Below, piece by piece: positions 44,001 to 56,000 of a stretch of DNA of 64,000 nucleotides; position 1 is the stretch's first letter, and every line of letters begins with the position of its first letter. The notes beneath the pieces were generated by a model that was not told the origin of the DNA, did not search any database, and worked only from the letters and a program-made list of their open reading frames with translations. A program made the position numbers and the translations under genes. Source of the DNA: Blastomonas sp. CACIA14H2 (GTDB taxonomy: Bacteria; Pseudomonadota; Alphaproteobacteria; Sphingomonadales; Sphingomonadaceae); assembly GCA_000503195.1 (NCBI GenBank), contig AYSC01000008.1, positions 1-64,000 on the forward strand. The letters are read 5' to 3'.

Positions 44001-47000
44001 CGTCGTGCGCCTGACCGGCTCCAACACTTATGGTGCGACGACCATCGGCGCGGGCAATACGCTGCTGATCGGAACCGTCGGCAACAGCGGCACGCTGGGC
44101 ACCGGAAATGTCACCGTCAATACCGGTGCAACGCTGCGCTTCGAGGGCAACAGCAACAGCGTTGCCAATGTCATTTCCGGCGCGGGCCGACTGGTGCGCG
44201 ACGGTCTGGGCATGACCACGCTCACCGGAGCGAACAGCTATGCCGGCGGTACGGTGATTTCCGGCGGCGGTATCGAGATCGGCCATGCGAGCGCGCTGGG
44301 CAGCGGCGGGCTCACCATGTCCGGCACCACCAGCCTGACGACCTTGGCGGGCATTTCGGCTTCGGTCACGGGCCTTAATATCGGCAATTTTGCCAATGTC
44401 AGCCTGTCCGCCGCATCGGGGCAGACGCTGTCGCTGGGCGGAACGCTGGACCTCAGCAATTTTGCTAACTCGCTGGTGTTCGGCACGACGACCAGGACTG
44501 GCACCGTGGCCATCGGCTTCGCCCCCGCACCGGGGCCGGTCAGTTCGGCATCCATCCGGGTCGATGCGGGCACCCTGCGCCTGGCCGCTGCGTCGGACGC
44601 GTTCCTGCTGCGCGCCAGTGGCGGTCTGACGGTCGGTTCGCTCGGTACGCTCGACCTCAACGGCTTCGCGGGCGGAGGCGCCAACCTGACCGGTGCCGGT
44701 GCGATCATCAATTCGTCGATGGCGGGCGCGCAGTTCGAGGCTTCGCAGAGCGCGGCAACGACCTTCACCGGCACCATCGGCGGCGGTACGGGCGCGATCT
44801 CGCTGGTCAAGAGCGGAACCGGCGCGCTGACGCTGACCGGCGCGAACAGCTATACCGGCACCACCAGCATCACCGGCGGCAGCCTGCAGATCGGCGAGGG
44901 CGGCACCACCGGCAGCCTGGGCACGGGCAATGTCTCGATCGCCGGCGGCGCGCAGCTGCTGCTCAACCGCAGCGATGCGCTGACGCTTGCCAATGTGTTC
45001 AGCGGCGCTGGCACCATCCAGAAGAACCTTGGCAGCACGCTGACGCTGACCGGCAGCAACACCAACGAGAGCGCCTTTACCGGCACGGTCAACGTCAATG
45101 GCGGCACGCTGCTGGTCAACGGCATCTTGGGTGATCTCACCAACCGCGCGGCGACGGTCAATATCGCCTCGGGGGCAGCGCTTGGCGGCGCGGGCACGAT
45201 CCAGGGCAATGTCGTGGTCGCGAACGGCGGCATCCTCTCGCCCGGCAACAGCCCGGCGGCGCAGACCATTGCGGGCAACCTGACGCTGAGCGACAGCTCG
45301 GTGCTCAATTTCGAGCTCGCGCAGCCCGGCGTCGTCGGCGGCGGCATCAACGACCTGATCAATGTCGGCGGCAATCTGGTGCTCGATGGCACGCTCAACG
45401 TCACCGCGCTCGATGGCTTCAGCGCAGGCTTCTATCGCCTGTTCAATTATGGCGGCACGCTGACCAACAACACGCTCAACCTCGGCACGCTGCCGCTGGG
45501 CTTTACCTCGTCGATCCTCACCGACATTGCGGGACAGGTGAACATCCTGTTCAATCTGGGCGGCCAGACCGTGCAATACTGGGATGGTACCGATCTGACG
45601 GGGGCCAATGCCACGGTGAATGGCGATGGCGGCGCGGGCAGCTGGACCAGCACCGCGACCAATTGGACCAACCCCACCGGCTTTGCCGTCAACAGCGCCT
45701 GGTCGGGCCAGGCCGGTGTGTTTGCAGGTGCGGCGGGCGGCGCGATCGGCATCACCGGCAGCCAGGCCTTCCAGGAACTGCGCTTCCTGACCGATGGCTA
45801 TGTGCTCAGCGCCGCGGACCCGACGGGCGGTCTGGCGACCACCGGCGGCTTCTCGATCATCAATGTCAATTCCGGCATCTCGGCCCGGGTCAACGCCCCG
45901 ATCACGGGCACGGCGGGCCTGACCAAGAGCGGCAGCGGCACGCTGACCCTGGCGGGCGCGAACAGCTATGCCGGGCTCACGACCATCAGTGGCGGCACCC
46001 TGTCGCTGCTCGGCGGCGGCACGATCGCAGGTGCGGTGCAGAACAACGCGACGCTGACCCATGCGGGAACGATCAACGGCCTGGTGACGAACAACGGCAC
46101 GCTGACCAGCACCGGTACGCTGGCGGGCGGGCTGACCAACAATGCGGGTGCGACGGCGAATGTCGCGGGGGCTTTGGGCGGCAACGCCATCACCAACAGC
46201 GGGACACTGACCTTTACCGGCGCGACAACGGGCATCGGTGCGGTGACGCAGAATGCCGGTGGTGTGCTGACCACGGCTTCGGTCGCCACCAGCTTTGGCA
46301 GCCTCGCGGGTACGGGAAGCGTGGTGCTGGGGGCAGGCGGGCTCAGCGTCGGCTCCAACAATGCCAGCACCAGCTTTGCCGGTGTGCTTTCGGGTGCCGG
46401 CGGCCTGACCAAGGCGGGAACGGGAACCTTCACGCTCTCCGGTGCCAACAGCCATACAGGCCTGACCAGTGTCGGTTCGGGCACCCTGGCCCTTTCCAGC
46501 GGTGGCACACTGGCCGGTGCTGTACAGAACAACGCGGCCTTCACCAATGCCGGCGCCGTCGCGGGCCTGGTCACCAATACGGGCACCCTGGTCTCTACGG
46601 GGACCCTTTCGGGCGGCCTGGTCAACAATGGCGGTGCGACGGCCAATATCGCGGGTACGCTGACCGGCGCGGTCACCAACTCGGGCGCGATCACTCTGAC
46701 GGGCACCACCACCGGAATCGGGGCGGTCACCTCGACTGGCGGCACGCTGAACCTCGCCGGGTTCAGCACTGCGATCGGCAGCCTGTCCGGAACCGGCGCG
46801 GTTGAACTCGGCGCGGGTACGCTGACCACTGGCAGCGACAACGCCAGCACGACCTTCTCGGGCGTGATCTCGGGTACGGGCGCGTTGACCAAGACGGGCA
46901 CCGGCACGCTGACGCTGAGTGGGCCCAACAGTTTTACCGGGCTCACGACTGTCGGCCAGGGCAGTCTCTCGATCGACGCTTCGGGCAGCCTTGCGGGGAC

Positions 47001-50000
47001 GGCGCTGAACAATGCGAGCCTGGTCAATGCGGGCAGCATCGCGGGTCTTGTCACGAACAGCGGTACGCTGACCTCGACCGGCACGCTCGGAGGCGGCCTT
47101 GCCAACAATGCCAGTGCCACGGCATTGGTCCGCGGAACCATCAATGGCCCCGTTTCCAATTCCGGAACGATCACGCTGACCGGCGCAACCTCGGGCAACG
47201 CGGCGATGACGCAGACCGCAACCGGCGCGTTCAACCTCGCCGGTTTCGGTGCCACCATCGGCAGCCTAGCGGGCAGCGGCGCGGTGCAGTTGGGCAGCGG
47301 TACGCTGACGCTGGGCGGCGCGAACACCAGCACCGATTTTGCCGGAGTGATCTCGGGCAGCGGCGCGCTGATAAAGACCGGCACGGCCACTCAGACGCTG
47401 TCGGGCGCGAACACCTTTACCGGCCTTACCTCGATCAACCAGGGCTCGATCTTCCTCGCCTCCGGCGCATCGTTGGCAGGCCCCGTGCAGAACAATGCGA
47501 CCTTCATCAATTCGGGCAGTGTCGCGGGGCAGGTGACCAATGCGGGTACGCTGATCTCTGCCGGCACGCTCGCGGGCGGGCTGGTCAACGCTGCCGGCGC
47601 GACGGCGAGCCTTGCCAATACCGTGAACGGCGCCATCACCAATTCGGGCACGATCACATTGACCGCCGGCCTGTCCGGTTCGCCCAGCTTCACGCAGAAC
47701 ACCGGCGCCAGCCTCAACCTTGCAGGGTTCAACGCGACACTCGGCAGCATCGCGGGCAATGGTGCGATCCAGCTTGGCTCGGGCGCACTCACCACGGGCG
47801 GCACCAACGCCTCGACCAGCTTCGACGGCATCATCTCGGGCTCGGGCACGTTCAACAAGGCGGGCACGGGCACGCTGACGCTGGGCGGCAGCAACACGGC
47901 AGAGGCCAATTTCACTGGGACCGTCAACGTCAATGCGGGGGCGCTGATCCTCAACGGCCGCTTTGGCGACGTCGTCGCCAACACCGCCAACCTCAGCCTG
48001 GCCAGTGGCGCGACGCTGGGCGGATCGGGCAGCTTCCTCGGCAATCTGTCGCTGGGGGCAGGGGCCATACTCGCCCCGGGCAACAGCCCCGCGACGATCA
48101 ACATCGGCGGCAACCTGCTGCTCGATTCCGCGTCGGTGCTCAATTTCGAGCTCGCCCAGGCGGGGGTCGTCGGCGGCGGCATCAACGATCTGATCAATGT
48201 GGGCGGCAACCTGACGCTCGACGGCACGCTCAACGTCGCCGCGCTGACCGGCTTTGGCGAGGGCATCTATCGGCTGATCAACTATGGCGGCACGCTGACC
48301 GACAACGGCCTTCTGCTGGGCACCCGTCCGGACGGCTTCACATCGTCGATCATCACCAATGTCGCTGGTCAGGTCAGCGTCCAGTTCACGCTGGGCGTGC
48401 CGACGGTGCTCTACTGGGATGGCACCGACACCATGGCTGCATCCAGCGCGGTCAACGGCAATGGCGGATCGGGCACCTGGAACAGCACCAGCACCAACTG
48501 GACCTCGGCACCCGGGTTCTCGACGGCCTTCCCGTGGAACAGCCAGACCGGCGTGTTCGCCGGCGCGGCGGGCGGCACTGTGCAGGTTAGCGGAATCCAG
48601 GCGTTCCAGCAGCTGCGCTTCGAAACCGGCGGCTATGTGCTCAACGCTGCCCCCGGCGGCGGCGCACTGGCGACCACCGGCGGCACCTCGATCATCGACG
48701 TGTCGGCAGGCCTTGGCGCGACGATCAACACCGGCATCCAAGGCCCAGGCGGCCTGACCAAGGCGGGCACCGGCACGCTGACGCTGGGCGGGACGAACCG
48801 CTATACCGGCGTCACCAGCATTGCAGCGGGCACGCTGGCGCTGGGCAGCGGCGGCACGATCGCGGGAACGGTCGACAACAATGCGACCTTCACCAACGCG
48901 GGTACGGTTTCGGGCCAGGTCACCAATCGGGCAAGCCTCACCTCCACCGGCGTGCTGAATGGCGGCCTGGTGAACGCGGCGGGCGCGACGGCCAGCCTGG
49001 CGGGCACTGTAGCCGGCGCCGTGTCGAATGCCGGCACCATAACGCTGACCGGCGCCACAAGCATGACCGGGGCACTTACCCAGACGGGCGGGTCGTTCAA
49101 CCTTGCCGGATTCAACGCCAGCGTCGGAAGTCTGGCGGGCAGCGGATCGGTCCAGCTTGGCTCTGGGACGCTCACGATTGGCGGAAGCCTGACGACCGCA
49201 TTCTCGGGAAGCATCTCGGGAACCGGCAACCTCGTCAAGACCGGCCTTGCACAGGTCATGCTGTCCGGCGCCAACACCTTTACCGGGCTGACGACAGTGA
49301 GCGCAGGTGCACTGAACATCGGGACCACCGGTTCGCTGGCAGGCGCGGTGCTCAACAACGCCTCTCTTTCCAATTCCGGCACGATCAGCGGCCTCGTCAC
49401 CAATTCGGGCAATCTCTTCTCGCCCGGTGCTCTCAATGGCGGGCTGACCAACAATGCCGGGGCGACAGCGATAGTTATCAGTCAGTTGAACGGTCCGGTC
49501 ACCAACGCCGGAGAACTGAACATCAACGGCCCGATCGTCAGCAACTCGGCCCTCAATCAGCTTTCGACCGGCCGCCTGTTCGTTGCACCTTTCATCAGCG
49601 CCAGCTTCGGCAGCCTGTCCGGGTCCGGTACGGTGGGGATCGGTTCGACGAGCCTAAACAACTCGACGCTCACGCTGGGCAGCAACAATGCCAGCACCAG
49701 CTTTACGGGCACGTTTTTCGGTGGCGGCAACCTCGTCAAGACAGGTACCGGCATCCTGACGCTGGGTGGCAACATCGGCCATACCGGCTTGACGACCGTC
49801 AACGCGGGCGGACTGGTGCTGGCCGCCGGTTCTACCATGGCGGGCGCTGTCCAGAACAATGCCCTGTTCAGCAACGCCGGCACGATCGCCGGTCTCGTGA
49901 CCAACAATGCGCTGCTTACCTCGACCGGCGCGCTCAGCGGCGGGCTTGTCAACACCGCCACGGGCATCGCCAATCTGTCGGGCGTGTTGAACGGGGCGAT

Positions 50001-53000
50001 TTCCAACGCGGGAATGGTGAGGCTTTCGGGCTTCACCAGCGGCAATGTCGCGTTCAACCAGCAGGGCACCGGCGTGTTCGATCTTGCCGGATCGAGTGCA
50101 TCCATCGGTTCGCTGGCAGGCAGCGGATCGGTGCAGCTGTCCAGCGGTACGCTCCTGCTGGGCCGCAGCAACGCCAGCACAAGCTTCGCGGGCGTCATCT
50201 CCGGGAGCGGCGGCATCGAGAAGGAGGGCACCGGCACCTTCACGCTCACTGGTGCCAACAGCTTTACCGGTCGGGCGCTGGTCAGCGGCGGGACGCTCGC
50301 CCTGGCGTCGGGAGCATCGCTGGCAGGGTCGGTGACCAACAATGCGGTGTTCACCAATGCCGGGACGGTCGCAGGCGGGGTGATCAACAGCGGCACGCTG
50401 GTGTCCACGGGTGCGCTGAACGGTGGCCTGGTCAACAATGCTGGCGCAACCGCGAGCCTGTCGGGGGCATTTTCCGGCAATCTGATCAATCGCGGCACGG
50501 TGAACCTGACCGGAACCACCACCGGTATCGGCGAACTGTCGCTGGCGACGGGCGCGGTCTTCAACCTCGGCGGCTTTGCGACGACCATCGGCAATCTGAC
50601 CGGCGGCGGCGGCACAGTGGCGCTGGGCAGCGCGACGCTCACGCTCGGCAGCGGCACCGGCTCGCAGACCTTCGATGGGACGATCACCGGTTCGGGCGGC
50701 CTGACCAAGGTCAGCGCCAGCACCTTCTCGCTCTCGGGCGCGCAGAGCTATACGGGGCTGACCACGGTCAATGGCGGCACTTTCATCCTGGGCAGCAATG
50801 GCTCGCTGGCCGGCGCGGTGCTCAACAATGCGACGGTCAGCAGCAATGGCAGCATCGCCGGGCTGGTGACCAACAATGGCCGGTTGATCTCGACCGGCAC
50901 CCTGGCGGGAGGGCTGGTCAATGCGGCGGGCGCGACGGCGAATGTGCGGGGCACGCTGGCGGGTTCGGTCGCCAATGCGGGCACGATCACGCTGACCGGC
51001 GCGATCACCGGCATCGGCGCGGTGACGCAGGAGGCGACGGGCACGTTCGATCTGGCCGGCTTCGGCACCAGCATCGGCAGCCTTGCGGGCAGCGGATCGG
51101 TGGCCCTGGGCGATGGCACGTTGACCACGGGTGGAGACAACAGCTCGACCACCTTTGCAGGCGTGATTTCCGGCAACGGCGCGTTGACCAAGACCGGCAC
51201 CGGCACGTTCGTCCTGACCGGCGCAAACAGCTATGCAGGCCTGACCACGGTCAGCCAGGGCGTGCTTTCGGTCCGCAACAATGCGAGCCTGGGCAGCAAT
51301 GCTGCGGGCACCACGGTCGATGCGGGCGCGGCGCTCGAACTGCAGGGCGGCGTCACCATCACCGGCGAGGCGCTGACAATCAACGGCACCGGCGTGAACG
51401 GCGCGGGCGCGCTGCGCAATGTGGCGGACAACAACATCTGGGCCGGCACGGTCACGCTGGGATCGGACAGCCTGATCACCGCCGATGCGGGCCGCCTCGA
51501 CATCGACCTGCTGGCAGGCACCAGCCAGGCGCTCACCACCGGCGGCGCAGGTCTGATCGGCCTTGCCAATGCCAACACCGCGGGCGCGCTCACCGTGACC
51601 GGCGGCAACTTGGCGTTGTTCGGCAGCGGCAATTTCGCCGGCGGCGTCAATGTCAACGCGGGGAACCTGTTCCTGCAAGGCGGCAGCAGCGTCAACGATG
51701 CGGCGGCGGTCACGCTGGGCACCGGCAACCTGATCGTTGCGGTGTCGGAGACCATCGGTTCGCTGGCAGGCGCGGGCGGCACGGTGCAGATCGATGCGGG
51801 CCAGACGCTGACGCTGGGCGGCAACGACGCTTCCACCGAGTTTGCAGGGGTGATCTTCAACACCGGCAATCTCGCCAAGCAGGGCAGCGGCACCTTCACC
51901 GTCACCGGCTTGCTGGCGCAAACCGGCACCACTGCGATCACCGGCGGCACCTTGCTGTCGGGCGCGGCGAACATCTGGCAGGGCAACGGCCTGGTCACGA
52001 TCGGCACCGGCGGGACGCTCGATCTGGGCGGTTTCGACCAGTCGATCGCGGCCATCAGCCTGACGGGCGGCACGCTGGCCAATGGCGCGCTTACCGGCAG
52101 CATCAGCTCGAGCGGCGGCACGATCCGCGACCTTACCGGCGCTGCGAATGCACTGACCGCCAATGGCGGCACCACCACGCTCACCGGCGCGGGCAGCTTC
52201 GCACAGGGCGTGACGCTGGCGGGCGGCGATGTCGCGCTGCAGGGGGCAGGAGCCTCGATCGCCGACACGGCGCTGGTCACGGTCAACACCGGCACCTTGT
52301 TCGTCAATGTCGGCGAGACGATCGGCGCGCTGGCAGGCAGCGGCGGCCGCGTGCAGATCGCACAGGGCCAGACGCTGACCACCGGTGGCAGCAATGCCGG
52401 CACGGCCTATGCTGGCGTGCTCGCGGGCAATGGTGCGCTCGTCAAGACCGGCACCGGCACATTCACGCTCTCGGGCGCGAACACGCTGACCGGCGCGGTC
52501 ACCGTCAACGCCGGCGTCCTGGCGCTGGCCACCGGTGGGTCGCTGGCAGGCGCCGTACAGAATGCTGCCGGGTTCAGCAATGCGGGCACGGTGGCGGGCC
52601 TCGCCACCAACACCGGCACGCTGATCTCCACCGGCGTGCTCAATGGTGGTCTGGTGAATTCGGGCTCGGCGGGGCTTTCCGGCCAGCTCAATGGCACAGT
52701 GACCAACAGCGGCATCATCCAGCTTCAGGGCCCGCTTAGCGGTATTACCGGCTTCAGCCAGACCGGCACCGGCACGTTCGATCTCGCCGGGTTCAGCACC
52801 GCCATCGGCAGCCTGTCGGGCGCGGGCAACGTGCTGCTGGGCAGCGCGACGCTGACGCTGGGCGGCAGCAACGCCTCGACCAGCTTCGGCGGCACGATCG
52901 GCGGGACCGGCGGTCTGACCAAGGTCGGCACCGGCGGCTTCACGCTGACCTCGGGCCAGCTCTATACCGGCCTCACCACGGTCAATGGCGGCTTGCTCAC

Positions 53001-56000
53001 GGTAGCAACGGGCGCGGGCCTCAGCGGTTCGGTGCTGAACAACGCGAGTTTCGCAAGCTCCGGCCTGATCCTGGGCTCGCTGACCAACAACGGCACCGCG
53101 ACGCTTTCGGGCCAGATCAACGGCACGGTGGCCAACAATGCCGCGATCGCGCTCGGCGGCCAGCTTGTCGTGCTCGGCCGCTTCACCCAGAATGCAGGCG
53201 GCAGCCTGAACCTGGCGGGCTTTAATGCGGGGCTGGGCAGCTTGGCAGGCACCGGCTCGATCGCGCTGGGCAGCGGTACGCTCGTCGTCGGATCGGACAA
53301 CAGCTCGTCGCTGTTCTTGGGCGTCATCTCGGGCAGCGGCGGTCTGCAGAAGATTGGCACCGGCACGTTCACGCTGACCGGCATCAACAGCTATACCGGT
53401 TTGACCCTGGTCAATGGCGGCACGCTGGTGATCGGGGAAGACGCGAGCGTCGGTGGAACGACGAGCGGAATTGCGGCAATGGTGGCAGCACCTTCCGTGC
53501 TTGCCGCGCCGGTCGCGAATACCGCTTCGACCCCGATCGCGGCCGAGCAGGCCAGCATGCCCGCGGCGGTCACGTCGCTGGCAGCCGAGCAGGCGAGTAT
53601 GCCGGCAGCAGTCACCGCGCTGGCAGCCGAAACCGCGTCCGCGGTCAGCGCTTCGCTCGCATCGCGCGCGGGCATGATGGTCGACAATGGTTCGATCTCA
53701 GGCGGCCCAACCCCGGCGAGCCTGACCTCCAGCGCAGAGCGTCTGCCGCTGGCGGGCGGCGTCTCGTCCGGACCCGAGCGGGTCGATCTGTTCGGCGATC
53801 CGGCATCGGGTGCGGTCGCGGCAGACCTGCCAGTTGTGACGCTCGGCGAAGCATCGCAGACCCTGGCGGCGGCGACCACCGCAACGACGGCAACCGCACC
53901 GGCGGTGGGCCGTCTGGGCCTGGTGTCCGATCTCAGCAACGGCATGGGCGCCGCGCGGCTCGATGGCGCGCTGCTCGGCGGCGCCGAATCGGCCAGCCCG
54001 GTTGCGGCCTCGCTGGTCGATCCGATCGCACCGGCGGCATCGGCGGGCGAGACCGCATTTGCCGGTCCGCTCAGCACCGCGGCGATCGCGGGCAGCGTGC
54101 TCAACAATGCCAATCTGATCAACAACGGCACAATCCTCGGCCAGCTGGTCAATTCGGCGGGCGCGATCGCGATCAACAACGGCGTGATACGGGGGCTGGT
54201 GACCAATGCGGGCACCTTCACCTCGACCGGCACGCTCTCGGGAGGCCTGTCGAACAGCGGCACCGCGCGGATCAGCGGAACGCTGACTGGCGACGTGCTC
54301 AACAGCGGCAGCATCACGCTCACCGGCATCACCAGCGGCATCGCGGTGTTCCAGCAGGCGGCGACCGGCAGTCTCGACCTTGCCGGCTTCGATACCACGC
54401 TCGGCGTGCTGTCGGGCGCGGGCACGATCACGCTCGGCAGCGCTCGGCTCACCACCGGCACCAATGGCGTGAACTCGCTGTACAGCGGGGTGATCTCGGG
54501 CACCGGCGCGCTGACCAAGATGGGCACCGGCGGGCTGATCCTTGATGGCGAGAATATCTATACGGGCGGAACCACCATCGCGGGCGGCACCTTGCAGCTG
54601 GGCAATGGCGGCACCACCGGATCGATCATCGGGCCGGTGCTGAACAACGGCACGTTGATCGTCAACCGCAGCAACGCCTACACGTTCGCTGGCGTCATCA
54701 GCGGTTCCGGCGCATTCGTCCAAGCGGGCAGCGGCACCACGACGCTGACCGGCGCGAACAGCTATAGCGGCGGCACGCTGATTTCGGCGGGCCGCCTCAT
54801 CGGCTCGACGGTCTCGCTTCAGGGCCTGATCCAGAACGACGCCGCGCTCGAATTCGCGCAGGCCGCCAATGGCGTGTTCGCGGGGCGGATCGGCGGAACC
54901 GGGCTGCTCGACAAGAGCGGCGCGGGTCTGCTCGAACTGACCGGCGACAACAGCGCGCTGCGCGGGGCGACGACGGTGCGCGCGGGCGAACTGCGCGTCA
55001 CCGGATCGCTGGCAGGATCGGCAGCGACGGTGCTTTCGGGCGCGACGCTTTCGGGCACCGGCACGGTCGGTGGGCTGGTCGCGCGCAGCGGCTCGGTCGT
55101 CTCGCCCGGTGCGGGTGGCCTTGGCATGCTGGGCGTCAATGGCGCGATCCAGTTGCAACAGGGCAGCACGCTGCGGCTGCAGATCCAGGCACCCAACGGG
55201 TCGGACATGCTGATCGGCAACGGCACGATGCAGCTGGGCGGAACGGCGGCGATCACCAACCTGGGCGGCACCTATGCCTTCAACAGCAACTATCTGCTGC
55301 TCCAGGCGAGCGGTGGCCGCACCGGCACGTTCGATGCGGTGACCGGCTTTGGCGAGTTCGGCATCCTTTACCGGCCCGAACTGGTCTATACCGCCAACCA
55401 GGTGCTGCTACGCATGGCACCCAATCTGCTCGCCAATATCCTGGGCAACACGCCGCTGACCGCCAACCAGCGCTCGGTGGTGTCGCGGATCGATGCGGCG
55501 GTGACGGCGGGCTACAATCCGCAGCCATTGTTCAACGTCTACGCGCTGCCCAATGCGCAGCAGCCGAACGCGTTCGACCAGCTTTCGGGCGAAGTCTATG
55601 CGACCATGGCGGGCGTCGGCATCGAGCAGGAGCGGCTAGTGCGCGAAGCGGTGCTGGGCCGGATCAACACCGTTGCCGCGACCGCGCGCCAGACGCCCGA
55701 ATGGGGCAATGGCGCGGGGGCCTGGGGCCAAGTGTTCGGAACCTGGGGCGATGGCGAACGCGACGGCAATGCCGCCCGTTACGAAAGCGACCGCCAGGGC
55801 TTCATCACCGGTATCGACTATGGCAATGCCAATAGCGAGGGCAGCTGGCGGATCGGTGCGTTCGGCGTGCACATGACCAGCAAGGTCAGCGTCGATGCGC
55901 GCGGGTCGCGCGCCGAGGTCGAGCAGACCGGCGGCGGCCTGTACGCTGGCGTCCACAGCGGCGGCGTCAGCGTCGGCATGGGTGCGAGCGTCACCGGGGT

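Noticed and set aside
35830-53450. Repeats that might suggest a CRISPR array or tandem satellite
   Set aside because: The repeats are in frame, encode beta-helix units and vary in sequence and length, with no short spacers.
35845-55158. Many long minus-strand frames opposite the autotransporter (up to 1,140 codons at 43033-46455)
   Set aside because: They mirror the repeat structure of the sense gene, have no recognisable domains and are by-products of regular codon use.
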